Shown piece after piece: positions 33,530 to 43,582 of a stretch of DNA of 64,000 nt. The DNA lies in the NCBI RefSeq assembly GCF_016863195.1, contig NZ_BOOK01000005.1, positions 124,001 to 188,000 on the forward strand. Direction: 5' to 3'. Each line of letters opens with the position of its first letter. Positions within the stretch are counted from its first letter, which is position 1. The translations under genes were made by a program, and so were the position numbers. This DNA is from Paraplanobispora takensis (GTDB lineage: Bacteria; Actinomycetota; Actinomycetes; Streptosporangiales; Streptosporangiaceae). Below the pieces are notes generated by a model. That model searched no databases. It saw only the letters and a program-made list of their open reading frames with translations, and had not been told where the DNA came from.

Positions 33530-35134
33530 TCAGCGCGCCCTCAGCGCGAAGGCGCGGATCACCTCTCCCGTGCGGTGGACCGGGAGCCTGGCGAACCCCA
33601 TGACGAGGGCGGGCGGGCCCGGCCGGCGGCGCATCGGCCCCACCGGCTCGGCCGCCAGCCCGCACTGCCGCGCCGCCGCCGCGACGGCCGGTTCGTCCCA
33701 GTCCCCGGGCAGCTCGGCGAGCAGGTGCAGCCCGGCGGAGACGCCGCGCACGGTGATCTCGGGGAGGTGCTCGGCCAGGGCCCGGACCAGGGCGTCGCGC
33801 CGGATGCGGTACTCCCGGCGCATCCGCCGCAGGTGCCGGTCGTAGGCGCCCGTGCGCACGAAGTCCGCCAGCGCGTACTGCTCCAGCACCGGGGAGCCCA
33901 TGTCCAGCTCGCTCCGCGCCAGCCGTACGGCGGCGGCGATCTCCGGCGGGGCCGCCACCCAGCCGAGCCGGAGGCCGGGGGCCAGGGACTTGCTGACGCT
34001 CCCGGCCAGGACCACCCGGTCGGGGGCGAGCCCCTGCAGGCAGCCCACCGGGTCGCGGTCGAAGCGGAACTCGGCGTCGTAGTCGTCCTCCAGGACCGTC
34101 GCGCCCGTCGCCGTGGCCCATTCGATCAGCTCGGCGCGGCGGCGCGGGGAGAGCACGACCCCGGTCGGGTAGTGGTGGGCCGGAGTGAGCAGCACCGCCC
34201 GCACCCCCGTCCCGGCGAGCGCCGCCACCTCGACGCCCTCCTCGTCCACCGGGACCGCGACCGGGTCGGCCCCGGCCGACCGGAGAAGCGGGAGCTGGCG
34301 CAGGCCGGTCGGGTCCTCGACCGCGAGCCGGATCCGCCCGGGGCCCGGCGGCGGGGCCGCGCCCCCGTCCACGAACCAGCTCAGGTCGGCGCCGCTCCGG
34401 TCGCCCGCGGGCAGCCGCCCGGCCAGCGCCTGCACGGTGAGGTTCAGCCCCTGGGCCACCCCGCCCACGATCACCAGGTTCTCCGGCGTGACGTCGGCCC
34501 CGCGGACCCTGCGCAGGTAGGCGGCCAGCTCCTCGCGCAGCTCGGACACGCCGCCGGGGTCGCCGTAGTCCAGGGCGTCGGCGGGCAGCGCGGCCAGCGC
34601 CCGCCGGGTGGCGGCCGTCCACCGCTCGCGGGGGAAGGAGCGCAGGTCGGGCGAGGTGGGACGGCGCGTGTAGTCGCACTCGGGGACCGGCTCCCCGGGA
34701 GCCGCGGCGCCGCCCTCCGGGCGCTCGCGCGGGCCGGCGGGGCCTGCGACGGCGGGACCCGCGTCCGCGGAACTCGCGGCGGCAGCACCTGTGACGGCGG
34801 GATCCGGGGCGGTGAAGCCCGCGGCGGGGCCCGCGGCGGGGCCCGCGGCGGGGCCCGCGGCGGAGTCCCGGGCCGACGGGGCGCGGCAGGCCGCGGGGGC
34901 CACCCGCGTCCCCACGCCCACCCGGGAGATCAGGAAGCCCTCGGCGACCAGCTGCTCGTAGGCCTCCACCACCACGCCGCGCGAGAGCCCGAGGTCCCTG
35001 GCCAGCTCCCGGCTGGCGGGCAGCCGCTCCCCGGCCGCCAGCCTGCCGCGCCGTACGGCGTCGCGCAGCTCGCGGGTGATCTGCCCGGAGATGCCCCCCG
35101 CCTCGCGGTCGATGGTCAGGTGAAGATCCGCCAC
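33530..35134 (-). CDS. MocR-type GntR/aminotransferase-fold transcription regulator
   Basis: The 534-residue protein has a winged-helix GntR domain (about 1-75, with AAGERLPASRELARDLGLSRG). An Ala/Pro-rich linker follows with a 12-bp GPAA-coding repeat. The rest (about 160-530) is a fold-type-I aminotransferase domain whose PLP Lys lies in SVSKSLAPG. MocR proteins sense amino acids, vitamin B6 or related amines through PLP. It is divergent from the EamA exporter at 35233, its most likely target. The GTG at 35134 has GGAGG seven bases upstream. Confidence 0.9.
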   Translation of the reverse strand: MADLHLTIDREAGGISGQITRELRDAVRRGRLAAGERLPASRELARDLGLSRGVVVEAYEQLVAEGFLISRVGVGTRVAPAACRAPSARDSAAGPAAGPAAGPAAGFTAPDPAVTGAAAASSADAGPAVAGPAGPRERPEGGAAAPGEPVPECDYTRRPTSPDLRSFPRERWTAATRRALAALPADALDYGDPGGVSELREELAAYLRRVRGADVTPENLVIVGGVAQGLNLTVQALAGRLPAGDRSGADLSWFVDGGAAPPPGPGRIRLAVEDPTGLRQLPLLRSAGADPVAVPVDEEGVEVAALAGTGVRAVLLTPAHHYPTGVVLSPRRRAELIEWATATGATVLEDDYDAEFRFDRDPVGCLQGLAPDRVVLAGSVSKSLAPGLRLGWVAAPPEIAAAVRLARSELDMGSPVLEQYALADFVRTGAYDRHLRRMRREYRIRRDALVRALAEHLPEITVRGVSAGLHLLAELPGDWDEPAVAAAARQCGLAAEPVGPMRRRPGPPALVMGFARLPVHRTGEVIRAFALRAR

Positions 35135-35164
35135 CCGTCCCCCTCCAGATCGGCCGCAGCCGGG

Positions 35165-35215
35165 ATTGGTCCTGTTTCCCAAGCGCCGATTGGACTGAAC
35201 GAGGGAACCATTGGC
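35165..35215 (+). promoter_or_regulatory. Triple ATTGG direct repeat upstream of the EamA gene
   Basis: ATTGGT (35165), ATTGGA (35189) and ATTGGC (35210) lie on the same strand, 24 and 21 bases apart, in the divergent region between the MocR gene and the EamA gene. MocR regulators often bind direct repeats at about two helical turns, so this is a candidate operator. Confidence 0.45.
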
Positions 35216-35219
35216 TTCC

Positions 35220-35225
35220 TAGCAT
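35220..35225 (+). promoter_or_regulatory. -10 box of leaderless EamA gene
   Basis: TAGCAT ends seven bases before the ATG at 35233; no SD. Confidence 0.5.
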
Positions 35226-35232
35226 TCCCGAC

Positions 35233-36201
35233 ATGAGCACCGATGTCATCACCAGAGGCGGGGAAACCCGGGGTCTCGTCCAGGCCTCCGGGGCGATGTT
35301 CCTGGTGGGCACCCTCGCCGGGGTCGCCGGAGCGATCCGGGACTATCCCCTGTACGGCGGGCAGGCGCTGCGCTATCTCCTGGCCTCGGCCGTCCTGCTG
35401 GCCGTCGCGCGACTGGCCGGTCTGAGGTTCCTGCGGCTGACGCTCAAGGAGACCGCCCTTCTGGTCGCGCTCTCCATCACGGGGCTGGTCATCTTCAACG
35501 TCTGCGTGATCGAGGCGACCGGGCACGGCGGCCCCGCCCTGGTCGGCACCGTACTCGGCACCGTCCCGCTGGCGCTGGCCCTGCTGGACGGCCGCCCCTC
35601 GCCCCGGGTGGTCGGGGCGGCGGCCGTGGTGGTGGCCGGGGCGACGGTGGCCACCGGGCTGGGCAGCGGCGACATGACCGGTCTGCTGTGGTCGCTGGGC
35701 GCTCTGGTCTGCGAGGTCTGCTTCTCGCTGCTGGCCCTGCCGCTGCTGCCCCGGCTGGGCGCGGTGCGGGTCTCGGCCTACTCGGCGGCGCTGGCCGTGC
35801 CGATGCTCGTGGTGATCGGCCTGACGGTGGACGGCGCCGCGATGCTGCGCGTGCCGACCCCCGCCGAGGCGGCGGGCCTCGGCTACCAGTCGATCATCGT
35901 CACCACCGTGGCGTTCTTCCTGTGGTACGACGCGCTGCCCCGGCTCGGCCCCGGACGGGCGGGGCTGTTCGCCGGGCTGATCCCGGTGGGCGCGATCGCG
36001 ACGGGGGCCGTACTCGGCCTCGGCGCCCCGTCGGCCGCCGACCTGGCCGGCGCCGCGCTGGTCGTCGCCGGCATCGTCATCGGCCTGCGGGTCTCCCGGA
36101 CCCGCCAGGCGCCCCCGGGAACGGACGGCGGCTCAGTGCCGCAGCGGTCCCCAGAACTTGCTCTCCTCGGCGACGCTCCGCAGCACGATCGCGAGGAGTG
36201 A
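35233..36201 (+). CDS. EamA/DMT family exporter
   Basis: This 322-residue protein has about ten hydrophobic helices in two EamA repeats (about 15-145 and 155-285), as in drug/metabolite transporters such as RhaT and YdcZ relatives. Exporters of this family beside a MocR regulator often move amino acids or related amines; this is inference from context. The last 25 residues lie opposite a small gene on the minus strand and are probably not functionally constrained. The ATG is supported by a TAGCAT box seven bases upstream. Confidence 0.87.
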   Translation: MSTDVITRGGETRGLVQASGAMFLVGTLAGVAGAIRDYPLYGGQALRYLLASAVLLAVARLAGLRFLRLTLKETALLVALSITGLVIFNVCVIEATGHGGPALVGTVLGTVPLALALLDGRPSPRVVGAAAVVVAGATVATGLGSGDMTGLLWSLGALVCEVCFSLLALPLLPRLGAVRVSAYSAALAVPMLVVIGLTVDGAAMLRVPTPAEAAGLGYQSIIVTTVAFFLWYDALPRLGPGRAGLFAGLIPVGAIATGAVLGLGAPSAADLAGAALVVAGIVIGLRVSRTRQAPPGTDGGSVPQRSPELALLGDAPQHDREE

Positions 36202-36264
36202 TCCTCCCAGACCGACGCTGATGATCGCCCCGAGCACGTACATCACGATGTAACCGGCTTCCAT
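36133..36264 (-). CDS. Small single-pass membrane protein (43 aa)
   Basis: The ATG at 36264 is preceded by GGAGGAGGAG, a very strong ribosome site with 2-5 bases spacing. The 43-residue product has one transmembrane helix (MYVLGAIISVGLGGSLLAIVL) and a short charged tail ending WGPLRH. Third codon positions are strongly G/C. It overlaps the 3' end of the EamA gene by 69 bases on the opposite strand. It is too short for usual ORF thresholds. I know no family; small one-helix proteins often modulate larger membrane complexes. Confidence 0.6.
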   Translation of the reverse strand: MEAGYIVMYVLGAIISVGLGGSLLAIVLRSVAEESKFWGPLRH

Positions 36265-36488
36265 GACTCCTCCTCCTCAAGCGGTGGATCGGCCTTCATC
36301 GATATCTTCGTCGGCCCGCGTCCCGGGGTTGCCCGTCCCGTCCGATGGCAGCGTCAAGATTCGGCGCCGATATCCGGTCAGGCGCCCGGCCGCGGCGGGG
36401 GCGGCGCCGCGGCCCTCCGGAGCGCCCGCCGGGAGGCCGTACCCTCTAGGGGACCGGAGAAGACCCCCGGCACGGAGGATCCGAGACG

Positions 36489-38141
36489 ATGCCCGAGTTC
36501 GACTACACCGACCTGCTCCCGCTGGGACCGGATGAGACGCAGTACCGTCTGATCAGCAGCGAGGGGGTGCGCGTCGTCGAGGCCGCGGGCCGCAGGTTCC
36601 TGGAGGTCGAACCCGAGGCGCTGCGCCTGCTCACCGAGACCGCGATCCACGACATCTCCCACTATCTCCGGTCCTCGCACCTCGCCCAGCTCCGGAAGAT
36701 CATCGATGACCCGGAGTCCAGCGGCAACGACCGCTTCGTCGCGCTCGACCTGCTGAAGAACGCCTCCATCTCGGCCGGCGGCGTGCTCCCGATGTGCCAG
36801 GACACCGGCACCGCGATCGTGATGGGCAAGCGCGGCCGGCACGTGCTCACCGACGGCGCCGACGCCGAGCACGTCTCGCGGGGCGTCTACGACGCCTACA
36901 CCAGGCTCAACCTGCGCTACTCGCAGATGGCCCCGATCACCATGTGGGAGGAGAAGAACACCGGCTCCAACCTCCCCGCCCAGATCGAGCTGTACGCCGA
37001 GGACCCGCACGGCCACCCCGACGAGTACAAGCTGCTGTTCATGGCCAAGGGCGGCGGCAGCGCCAACAAGTCGTTCCTGTACCAGGAGACCAAGGCGGTC
37101 CTCAACGAGAAGCGCATGCTGGCCTTCCTGGAGGAGAAGATCCGCTCCCTGGGCACCGCCGCCTGCCCGCCGTACCACCTGGCGATCGTGGTGGGCGGCA
37201 CCTCGGCGGAGTACGCCCTGAAGACGGCCAAGTACGCCAGCGCCCGCTATCTGGACTCCATCCCCACCTCCGGCTCCCCCAGCGGTCACGGCTTCCGCGA
37301 CACCGAGCTGGAGGCCAAGGTCTTCGAGCTCACCCAGAAGCTCGGCATCGGCGCCCAGTTCGGCGGCAAGTACTTCTGCCACGACGTCCGCGTGATCCGC
37401 CTGCCCCGGCACGGCGCCTCCTGCCCGGTCGCCGTCGCGGTCTCCTGCAGCGCCGACCGCCAGGCCCTCGCCAAGATCACCCCCGAGGGGATCTTCCTGG
37501 AGCAGCTGGAGACCGACCCGGCGCGGTTCCTGCCGGAGACCACCGACGAGCACCTGTCGGACGACGTGGTGAAGATCGACCTCAACCGGCCGATGCAGGA
37601 GATCCTCGCCGAGCTGACGAAGTACCCGGTCAAGACCCGCCTGTCGCTGACCGGCCCGCTGGTCGTGGCCCGCGACATCGCGCACGCCAAGATCGGCGAG
37701 CTGCTCGACGCGGGCGGTGAGATGCCGCAGTACATGAAGGACCACGCCGTCTACTACGCCGGCCCCGCCAAGACCCCCGAGGGCTACGCCTCCGGCTCCT
37801 TCGGCCCCACCACCGCCGGCCGGATGGACTCCTACGTCGAGCGCTTCCAGGCCGCGGGCGGCTCCATGGTGATGCTCGCCAAGGGCAACCGGTCCAAGCA
37901 GGTCACCGAGGCCTGCCAGAAGTACGGCGGCTTCTACCTCGGCTCGATCGGCGGCCCGGCCGCCCGCCTGGCCCAGGACTGCATCAAGAAGGTCGAGGTC
38001 CTGGAATATCCGGAGCTCGGCATGGAAGCCGTCTGGAAGATCGAAGTCGAGGATTTCCCGGCCTTCATCGTGGTCGACGACAAGGGTGAGGACTTCTTCA
38101 CCGACACCACCGGACCGGTTCTGACAATCGGCCGCCGCTGA
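36489..38141 (+). CDS. Class I fumarate hydratase (Fe-S)
   Basis: This 550-residue protein matches class I fumarases: an N-terminal catalytic domain with the 4Fe-4S Cys ligands in [14 protein letters not shown] and VSCS, and the C-terminal beta-domain with TTAGRMDSY and GGPAARL. It interconverts fumarate and malate in the TCA cycle but is oxygen-sensitive. A TACCCT box near 36440 and GGAGG ten bases before the ATG support the start. An oxygen-stable class II enzyme lies only 4 kb downstream. Confidence 0.95.
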   Translation: MPEFDYTDLLPLGPDETQYRLISSEGVRVVEAAGRRFLEVEPEALRLLTETAIHDISHYLRSSHLAQLRKIIDDPESSGNDRFVALDLLKNASISAGGVLPMCQDTGTAIVMGKRGRHVLTDGADAEHVSRGVYDAYTRLNLRYSQMAPITMWEEKNTGSNLPAQIELYAEDPHGHPDEYKLLFMAKGGGSANKSFLYQETKAVLNEKRMLAFLEEKIRSLGTAACPPYHLAIVVGGTSAEYALKTAKYASARYLDSIPTSGSPSGHGFRDTELEAKVFELTQKLGIGAQFGGKYFCHDVRVIRLPRHGASCPVAVAVSCSADRQALAKITPEGIFLEQLETDPARFLPETTDEHLSDDVVKIDLNRPMQEILAELTKYPVKTRLSLTGPLVVARDIAHAKIGELLDAGGEMPQYMKDHAVYYAGPAKTPEGYASGSFGPTTAGRMDSYVERFQAAGGSMVMLAKGNRSKQVTEACQKYGGFYLGSIGGPAARLAQDCIKKVEVLEYPELGMEAVWKIEVEDFPAFIVVDDKGEDFFTDTTGPVLTIGRR

Positions 38142-38147
38142 CGGGTT

Positions 38148-38194
38148 CCGGCCGGGTCCGCGCAGGCCGTGAGGCCGCCGCCGGACCCGGCCGG
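38148..38194 (+). terminator. Strong hairpin after class I fumarase
   Basis: CCGGCCGGGTCCG and CGGACCCGGCCGG are perfect 13-base arms; the loop contains a nested GGCC-GTGA-GGCC hairpin. It begins six bases after the stop. Confidence 0.8.
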
Positions 38195-38294
38195 ATATCA
38201 CTGAGCGTTTCCCAACGGATACAAGACAGAAAATCTGACTACATCAGGCAAGAAACTTCAGGCCTGTCTCTACTGGTCGCATTGCGCAAATAGG

Positions 38295-38300
38295 TAAGCT
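38295..38300 (+). promoter_or_regulatory. -10 box of leaderless kinase gene 1
   Basis: TAAGCT ends seven bases before the ATG at 38308; no SD. Confidence 0.45.
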
Positions 38301-38307
38301 GCCCAAC

Positions 38308-39441
38308 ATGCGTGCGCCGTCCGGATACCTCCTTGCCGCGCGATATCGGCTTGTGGAGCCGGTCGGCCGTGGCGGCATGGGCACGGTCTGGCGGGCGCGC
38401 GACGAGCTGCTCGACCGCGAGGTCGCGGTCAAGGAGGTGCGCCTGCCCCTGGTCCTGGACGAGGACCTGCGGGCGGAGCTGTGCGCCAGGACCGAGCGCG
38501 AGGGGCGGGCCACCGCGATGGTCGCCCATCCTTCGGTGATCACCGTCTTCGACGTCGTCACCGAGGACGAGCGCCCCTGGATCGTCATGGAGCTGCTCAA
38601 CGCCAGGTCCCTGGAGCAGCTGGTGCAGCAGGAGGGCCCGCTGCCGCCGCGCCGGGCGGCGGAGATCGGGCGGCAGGTCCTGGGCGCCCTGCGGGCCGTG
38701 CACGCCAAGGGCATCCTGCACCGCGACGTCAAGCCCAGCAACGTCCTGGTGACCGAGGACCGGGCGGTCCTGACCGACTTCGGGCTCGCCGCGCTCGAAG
38801 GCGACGCCTCGATCACCCAGGCCGGCATCGTGCTCGGCTCGGCGGGATACATCGCGCCCGAGCGGGTGCTGGGCGCCAAGGCGAGCCCCGCGGCCGACCT
38901 GTGGTCGCTCGGGGCGACCCTCTACACCGCCGTCGAGGGACGCGGCCTGCACGGACGCCGTACGGCCGCCGCCGCCCTGGCCGCGCTGACCAGCGGCGAG
39001 CCGATCCCGATGGAGAAGGCCGGGCCGCTGGCCCCGGTGCTCCAGGGCCTGCTCGGCATCGACCCGGTCACCCGTCTCGACCCGGTCCGCGCCTCCCTGA
39101 TGCTCTCCCGCGTGGCGGCCGGCGGGTCGGCCGAGGATCCGCTCGCCCGCGCGGCGGGCAAGGCCGTGCGCAACGCCGCGATGATCGCGCCCCCGTCTTT
39201 CCATCGCCGGCCCCAGCACCGGGGCCTGCACCGTGCCGGATCGACTCCCGGACCCGTCCCGCTGCCGGTCGCGACGCCGGTTCCGATGCCGCGCGGGCAC
39301 CGCCGGCCGATGGAGGGGACGCACCGCAAACCCCTGGATCCGTGGCCGACGCCGCGTCCTTTTGTGAGATTTATGTCACCTTTTATCCGCTTGGTGCTCC
39401 CACGTCGCCTGTGGCCCAAGGAACTCCGCAAGCGCGGTTAA
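38308..39441 (+). CDS. Ser/Thr protein kinase without membrane helix
   Basis: The 377-residue Hank's-type kinase has a complete catalytic domain (about 13-270): G-R-G-G-M-G-T-V loop, Lys42, HRD at 138-140 and DFG in TDFGLA, with GSAGYIAPE after the activation loop. The C-terminal 100 residues are Pro/Arg/His-rich, ending in a basic amphipathic segment (PFIRLVLPRRLW) that could bind membrane. No transmembrane helix or sensor domain is visible, unlike kinase 2. It is followed after 35 bases by kinase 2. The pair lies between the two fumarase genes. Confidence 0.92.
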   Translation: MRAPSGYLLAARYRLVEPVGRGGMGTVWRARDELLDREVAVKEVRLPLVLDEDLRAELCARTEREGRATAMVAHPSVITVFDVVTEDERPWIVMELLNARSLEQLVQQEGPLPPRRAAEIGRQVLGALRAVHAKGILHRDVKPSNVLVTEDRAVLTDFGLAALEGDASITQAGIVLGSAGYIAPERVLGAKASPAADLWSLGATLYTAVEGRGLHGRRTAAAALAALTSGEPIPMEKAGPLAPVLQGLLGIDPVTRLDPVRASLMLSRVAAGGSAEDPLARAAGKAVRNAAMIAPPSFHRRPQHRGLHRAGSTPGPVPLPVATPVPMPRGHRRPMEGTHRKPLDPWPTPRPFVRFMSPFIRLVLPRRLWPKELRKRG

Positions 39442-39464
39442 AGCGTTCATCAAGCTCCAATCGC

Positions 39465-39470
39465 TATCTT
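39465..39470 (+). promoter_or_regulatory. -10 box of leaderless kinase gene 2
   Basis: TATCTT ends six bases before the ATG at 39477; no SD. Confidence 0.45.
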
Positions 39471-39476
39471 CTACTC

Positions 39477-42074
39477 ATGCCGGAACAGCAGACGCGCGTG
39501 CTCGCTGACCGCTACGAGCTGATCACACCGCTCGGCCGAGGGACGATGGGCACCGTTTGGCGGGCTCACGACCGTTCCCTGGGCAGGGACGTGGCGATCA
39601 AGGAGATCCGTCAGGAGCCCGGGCTCAGCGAGGCACAACGCGCCGAACTACGGGAGCGCATGATCCGCGAGGGTCGTACGGCTGCCCGCATCAGCCACCC
39701 ATCAGTCGCCACCGTCCACGACGCCATCATCGAGGACGGCAGCCCGTGGATCATCATGGAGCTGGTGCAGGCGCGCTCCCTCGAACGGGTGATCGAGGAG
39801 GAGGGGCCGCTCCCGCCCCGCCTGGTCGCCGAGATCGGCGCCGACCTGCTGGGGGCGCTGCGCGCCGCCCACGCCCAGGGGATCCTGCACCGCGACGTCA
39901 AGCCCGGAAACGTGCTGATCACCGAGAGCGGCCGGGTGGTGCTGACCGATTTCGGCATCGCCAAGGCCGAGGGCGACACGAGCCTCACCCAGACCGGCAT
40001 GGTGATCGGCTCGCCCGGCTACACCGCCCCCGAGCGGGCCCGAGGAGAGCACACCGGGCCCGAGTCCGACCTGTGGTCGCTCGGGGCCACGCTGTACTTC
40101 GCGGTCGAGGGCCGCCCGGCCTACGAGCGCTCCTCGGTGGCCGAGACGCTGGCCGCGCTGATGACCGAGAACGTCGACCCGCCGGTCCAGGCGGGCCCGC
40201 TGCGCCCGGTGCTGGAGCAGCTGCTGGAGAAGGACCACACGGCACGCCTGACCCCCGGCCAGGCGGCCGTCATGCTGCGCGCCGTGGCCGACACCCCCTC
40301 CGCCGAGGCGGCGTCCCTGGAGCTCGACGAGCCCGGGACCGCGGGCGGGTCCGGCTCCGCGGGCTCGAAGGGTGCCGCGGGTGCCTCCCCGGCGGCCGGG
40401 GACGCGGAGTCCGGCACCGCGGAGGAGACCGCCCGGGACGGGGCGGAGGCCGCCGACGAGGCCGGAACCGGCCCCGTGCGGGCCGTGGCCATGGGTGCCG
40501 GCGCTGCGGGCGGCACGGGCGTCTCAGGCGCCTCGGACGTCTCGCAGGCTGCCGGAGACGCGGACGGAACCGGTGCGTCGGGCGACGGGACCGGGGCCGT
40601 GAAGGCCGAGGCCGGGGCCGTGAAGGCCGGGGCCGACAGTGCGGCCGAGCCTGCGACGGCCGAGGGCGCGGAGCACGGAACCGGCGAGGGTGCGGAGCCG
40701 GGAACCGGTGGTGGGACCGGATCCGCGGAGGCGGGAGCCGAAGCCGGGCCGGCGGCGGACGAAGAGGAGTTCGACGCCGACCGCACCATGATCGTCATCC
40801 GGCCCAAGAACGGCCTGCGCCTGCCCGGGACCGGTGAGACCCCCACGGCGGCCCCCGTACCCCCCGCTCCCCCGGCCAGGCCCCGGCCCCGGCCGGACGT
40901 GACGTCCGACCTCGGGGTGCCGGTCGCCGGGAAGCCGAAGGGCCAGGCCGCCGCCGAGGCCGCGAAGCGCGGGGCCCCGGACGCGCCGCAGATCGACGAC
41001 TCCTCCCCGACGCCGCCGCACGGCTTTCCCGTCGTGTCGAAGCTGGGCACGCCGGTGGCCGGCAAGCCGGCCGGTCCGGGTGCCCCGGCGGGCTCCTCCA
41101 CCGACGACGAGTCGACGGCCGTGGGGATGCTGCCCGGCGCCGGCCGTCCCGGCGGGCCGGCGGGCCCGGGTGGTCAGGGCATGACCGGCGGTCCGGGTGG
41201 ACCCGGTGGTCCCGGCGGGTTCCCCGCGCCGGGCCCGGGCGGACCGGGCGGGCCCGGTCCCCAGGAGGGCTGGCAGCCGTTCCCGCCGGGATCGGGGCCG
41301 GGACCCTCGAACGGCAGCCACCCGCCCTCCGGGCTGGGCACCGACCTGTTCGCCATCGCCGGATCGCAGGGCGGACCGGCCGCGCCGAACGCCAAGCCCC
41401 CGGGCGGGAAGGTCGGAACGCTCGTCCTCATCGGGGTGGCCGCCGTCTCCATGGTGATCATCATGATCCTGGTGGTCGCGGCCTTCGCCGAGACCGGCGC
41501 GGGCGACCCCACCGCGGCGAACCTGTCGGCCGGCACGTCCGCGGCCTCGGGGTCGGGCGCCGGCGAGGACGCCGCGCCCGCGGCGTCCCCTGACTCCTCG
41601 CTCGCTGCGGACCTGCGGCGGCACGAGGACGCCGAGGGGTTCAGCATCGACCCGCCGGCCCCGCTGCGGGCGAGCAGCCGGGGGGACGACGTCGTCTTCA
41701 AGAGTGAGGACGACACCCGCTATCTCCGGGTCAACACCTCCGCGCACCCCTCCGGGAACGTCAGGGCGAGCGTCAAGGCGGCCCAGAGGGCCGCGGCCAG
41801 CGCCGGGACCTACCCCGGCTACCGGCTGATCGGCGTCACCGCGGTCGAGCCCGAGCCGTACGCCGGGGCGAAGACCGCCGACTGGGAGTTCACCTACGTC
41901 GCCGGCGGCGAGACCATCCACGTGCTGGCCCGCTTCGTGAACCTGCCGGGCGAGAACGACTACACCATCTACTGGGCGGTCCCCGCGACCTCCTGGGACG
42001 AGCAGGCGGGGATGCGCGAGGCCGTGCTGGCCTCCTTCCGGCCCGCCGGGGAGAAGGCCTCCGGCGGCTCCTGA
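39477..42074 (+). CDS. Transmembrane Ser/Thr protein kinase with extracellular domain
   Basis: This 865-residue protein has an N-terminal kinase domain (about 13-270; GRGTMGTV loop, Lys42, HRD at 138-140, DFG) and an Ala/Gly/Glu then Gly/Pro-rich linker (about 285-635). One transmembrane helix (about 643-667) leads to an extracellular domain of about 165 residues with WEFTYVAGG and YTIYWAVP strands. The external domain is not PASTA and may be a Mog1/PsbP-type fold seen in other actinobacterial kinases. The linker contains [13 protein letters not shown], a possible FHA-binding phosphosite. The ORF back to 38481 reads kinase 1 out of frame and is spurious. Confidence 0.92.
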   Translation: MPEQQTRVLADRYELITPLGRGTMGTVWRAHDRSLGRDVAIKEIRQEPGLSEAQRAELRERMIREGRTAARISHPSVATVHDAIIEDGSPWIIMELVQARSLERVIEEEGPLPPRLVAEIGADLLGALRAAHAQGILHRDVKPGNVLITESGRVVLTDFGIAKAEGDTSLTQTGMVIGSPGYTAPERARGEHTGPESDLWSLGATLYFAVEGRPAYERSSVAETLAALMTENVDPPVQAGPLRPVLEQLLEKDHTARLTPGQAAVMLRAVADTPSAEAASLELDEPGTAGGSGSAGSKGAAGASPAAGDAESGTAEETARDGAEAADEAGTGPVRAVAMGAGAAGGTGVSGASDVSQAAGDADGTGASGDGTGAVKAEAGAVKAGADSAAEPATAEGAEHGTGEGAEPGTGGGTGSAEAGAEAGPAADEEEFDADRTMIVIRPKNGLRLPGTGETPTAAPVPPAPPARPRPRPDVTSDLGVPVAGKPKGQAAAEAAKRGAPDAPQIDDSSPTPPHGFPVVSKLGTPVAGKPAGPGAPAGSSTDDESTAVGMLPGAGRPGGPAGPGGQGMTGGPGGPGGPGGFPAPGPGGPGGPGPQEGWQPFPPGSGPGPSNGSHPPSGLGTDLFAIAGSQGGPAAPNAKPPGGKVGTLVLIGVAAVSMVIIMILVVAAFAETGAGDPTAANLSAGTSAASGSGAGEDAAPAASPDSSLAADLRRHEDAEGFSIDPPAPLRASSRGDDVVFKSEDDTRYLRVNTSAHPSGNVRASVKAAQRAAASAGTYPGYRLIGVTAVEPEPYAGAKTADWEFTYVAGGETIHVLARFVNLPGENDYTIYWAVPATSWDEQAGMREAVLASFRPAGEKASGGS

Positions 42075-42100
42075 GCACCGCCCGCGCGACACCGTCCGGC

Positions 42101-42124
42101 GGTGCCGGTGGCGACACCGGCACC
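42101..42124 (+). terminator. Hairpin with GCGA tetraloop after kinase gene 2
   Basis: GGTGCCGGTG and CACCGGCACC are perfect 10-base arms closing a GCGA (GNRA) tetraloop, 27 bases after the stop. Confidence 0.8.
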
Positions 42125-42165
42125 ACCGAACGGCGGGCTTATGCCCCGGGTTGCAGACTGGGGCC

Positions 42166-43557
42166 ATGAGTGAGTATCGGATCGAACATGACTCGATGGG
42201 CGACGTGCGCGTTCCGGCGAGTGCCAGGTGGCGGGCCCAGACCCAGCGGGCGGTGGAGAACTTCCCGATCTCGGGCCGCGGCCTGGAGAGCCCGCACATC
42301 GCCGCCCTCGGCCTGATCAAGGCGATCGCCGCCGAGGTCAACGCCGAGCTCGGCGTGCTCGACAAGGAGCTGGCCCAGGCCATCGCCGAGGCCGCCACCG
42401 ACGTCGCGGAGAACGAGTGGGACAGCGAGTTCCCGATCGACGTCTTCCAGACCGGCTCGGGGACCTCGTCCAACATGAACGCCAACGAAGTGATCGCCAC
42501 CGTCGCCGAGGAGCGGCTGGGCCGCCCCGTGCACCCGAACGACCACGTCAACGCCTCCCAGTCCTCCAACGACGTGTTCCCCACCTCCATCCACGTGGCC
42601 GCCATGACCGAGGTGACCTATCACCTCATCCCCTCCCTGAAGCACCTGGCCACCGCGCTGCGCGCGAAGGCCGCGGAGTTCTCCGAGGTCGTCAAGGCGG
42701 GCCGTACGCACCTGATGGACGCCACCCCGGTCACGCTGGGCCAGGAGTTCGGCGGCTACGCCACCCAGATCGACAACGCCGTCGCCCGGGTGCGGAGCGC
42801 GCTGCCCCATCTGGCCGAGCTCCCGCTGGGCGGGACCGCGGTCGGCACCGGCGTCAACACCCCGCCGGGCTTCGCTCCGAAGGTCATCGACAAGCTCCGC
42901 GAGGCCACCGGGCTCCCGTTCGTCGAGGCCCCCGACCACTTCGAGGCCCAGGGCGCCCGGGACGCGGTGGTGGAGCTCTCCGGCCAGCTCCGGACCGTCG
43001 CGGTCTCCCTCAACAAGATCGCCAACGATCTCCGCTGGATGGGCTCGGGCCCGCGCGCCGGGCTCGGCGAGGTCAACCTGCCCGACCTGCAGCCCGGCTC
43101 CTCGATCATGCCCGGCAAGGTCAACCCGGTCATCCCCGAGGCCGTGTGCATGGTCGCCGCCCAGGTCGTCGGGAACGACGCCGCCATCGCCTTCGCCGGG
43201 GCCTCGGGCACCTTCGAGCTCAACGTGGCCCTGCCGGTCATGGCGCGCAACGTCCTGGAGTCCGTACGGCTGCTCGCCAACGTCTCCCGGCTGCTGGCCG
43301 ACCGCTGCGTGCAGGGCATCACGGCCAACACCGAGCGCCTGCGGGAGTACGCCGAGTCCTCGCCGTCCATCGTCACCCCGCTCAACCGCCACGTCGGCTA
43401 CGAGGAGGCCGCGAAGATCGCCAAGCAGGCCCTGGAGGAGCGCAAGACCATCCGGCAGGTCGTCATCGAGCGCGGCCACGTCGCCGACGGCACCCTCACC
43501 GAGGAGCAGCTCGACTCCCTGCTCGACGTCCTGTCCATGACCCGCCCGCCGTCGTAG
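42166..43557 (+). CDS. fumC: Class II fumarate hydratase
   Basis: The 463-residue protein has the class II fumarase/aspartase signature [11 protein letters not shown] near residue 315, and the substrate-site segments [14 protein letters not shown] and the [10 protein letters not shown] block. This enzyme is oxygen-stable and needs no Fe-S cluster, so the organism encodes both fumarase types within 7 kb. The ATG at 42166 is preceded only by [16 protein letters not shown] is the usual start of the family. In mycobacteria fumC lies beside glpX; here the iol genes and kinases are between. Confidence 0.96.
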   Translation: MSEYRIEHDSMGDVRVPASARWRAQTQRAVENFPISGRGLESPHIAALGLIKAIAAEVNAELGVLDKELAQAIAEAATDVAENEWDSEFPIDVFQTGSGTSSNMNANEVIATVAEERLGRPVHPNDHVNASQSSNDVFPTSIHVAAMTEVTYHLIPSLKHLATALRAKAAEFSEVVKAGRTHLMDATPVTLGQEFGGYATQIDNAVARVRSALPHLAELPLGGTAVGTGVNTPPGFAPKVIDKLREATGLPFVEAPDHFEAQGARDAVVELSGQLRTVAVSLNKIANDLRWMGSGPRAGLGEVNLPDLQPGSSIMPGKVNPVIPEAVCMVAAQVVGNDAAIAFAGASGTFELNVALPVMARNVLESVRLLANVSRLLADRCVQGITANTERLREYAESSPSIVTPLNRHVGYEEAAKIAKQALEERKTIRQVVIERGHVADGTLTEEQLDSLLDVLSMTRPPS

Positions 43558-43582
43558 ATCGACTGCCTGGCAGACTCACCCC

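Noticed and set aside
38481-42074. A 1197-codon frame running from inside kinase 1 through kinase 2
   Set aside because: The first third reads kinase 1 out of frame. The ATG at 39477 with a TATCTT box six bases upstream is the real kinase 2 start.
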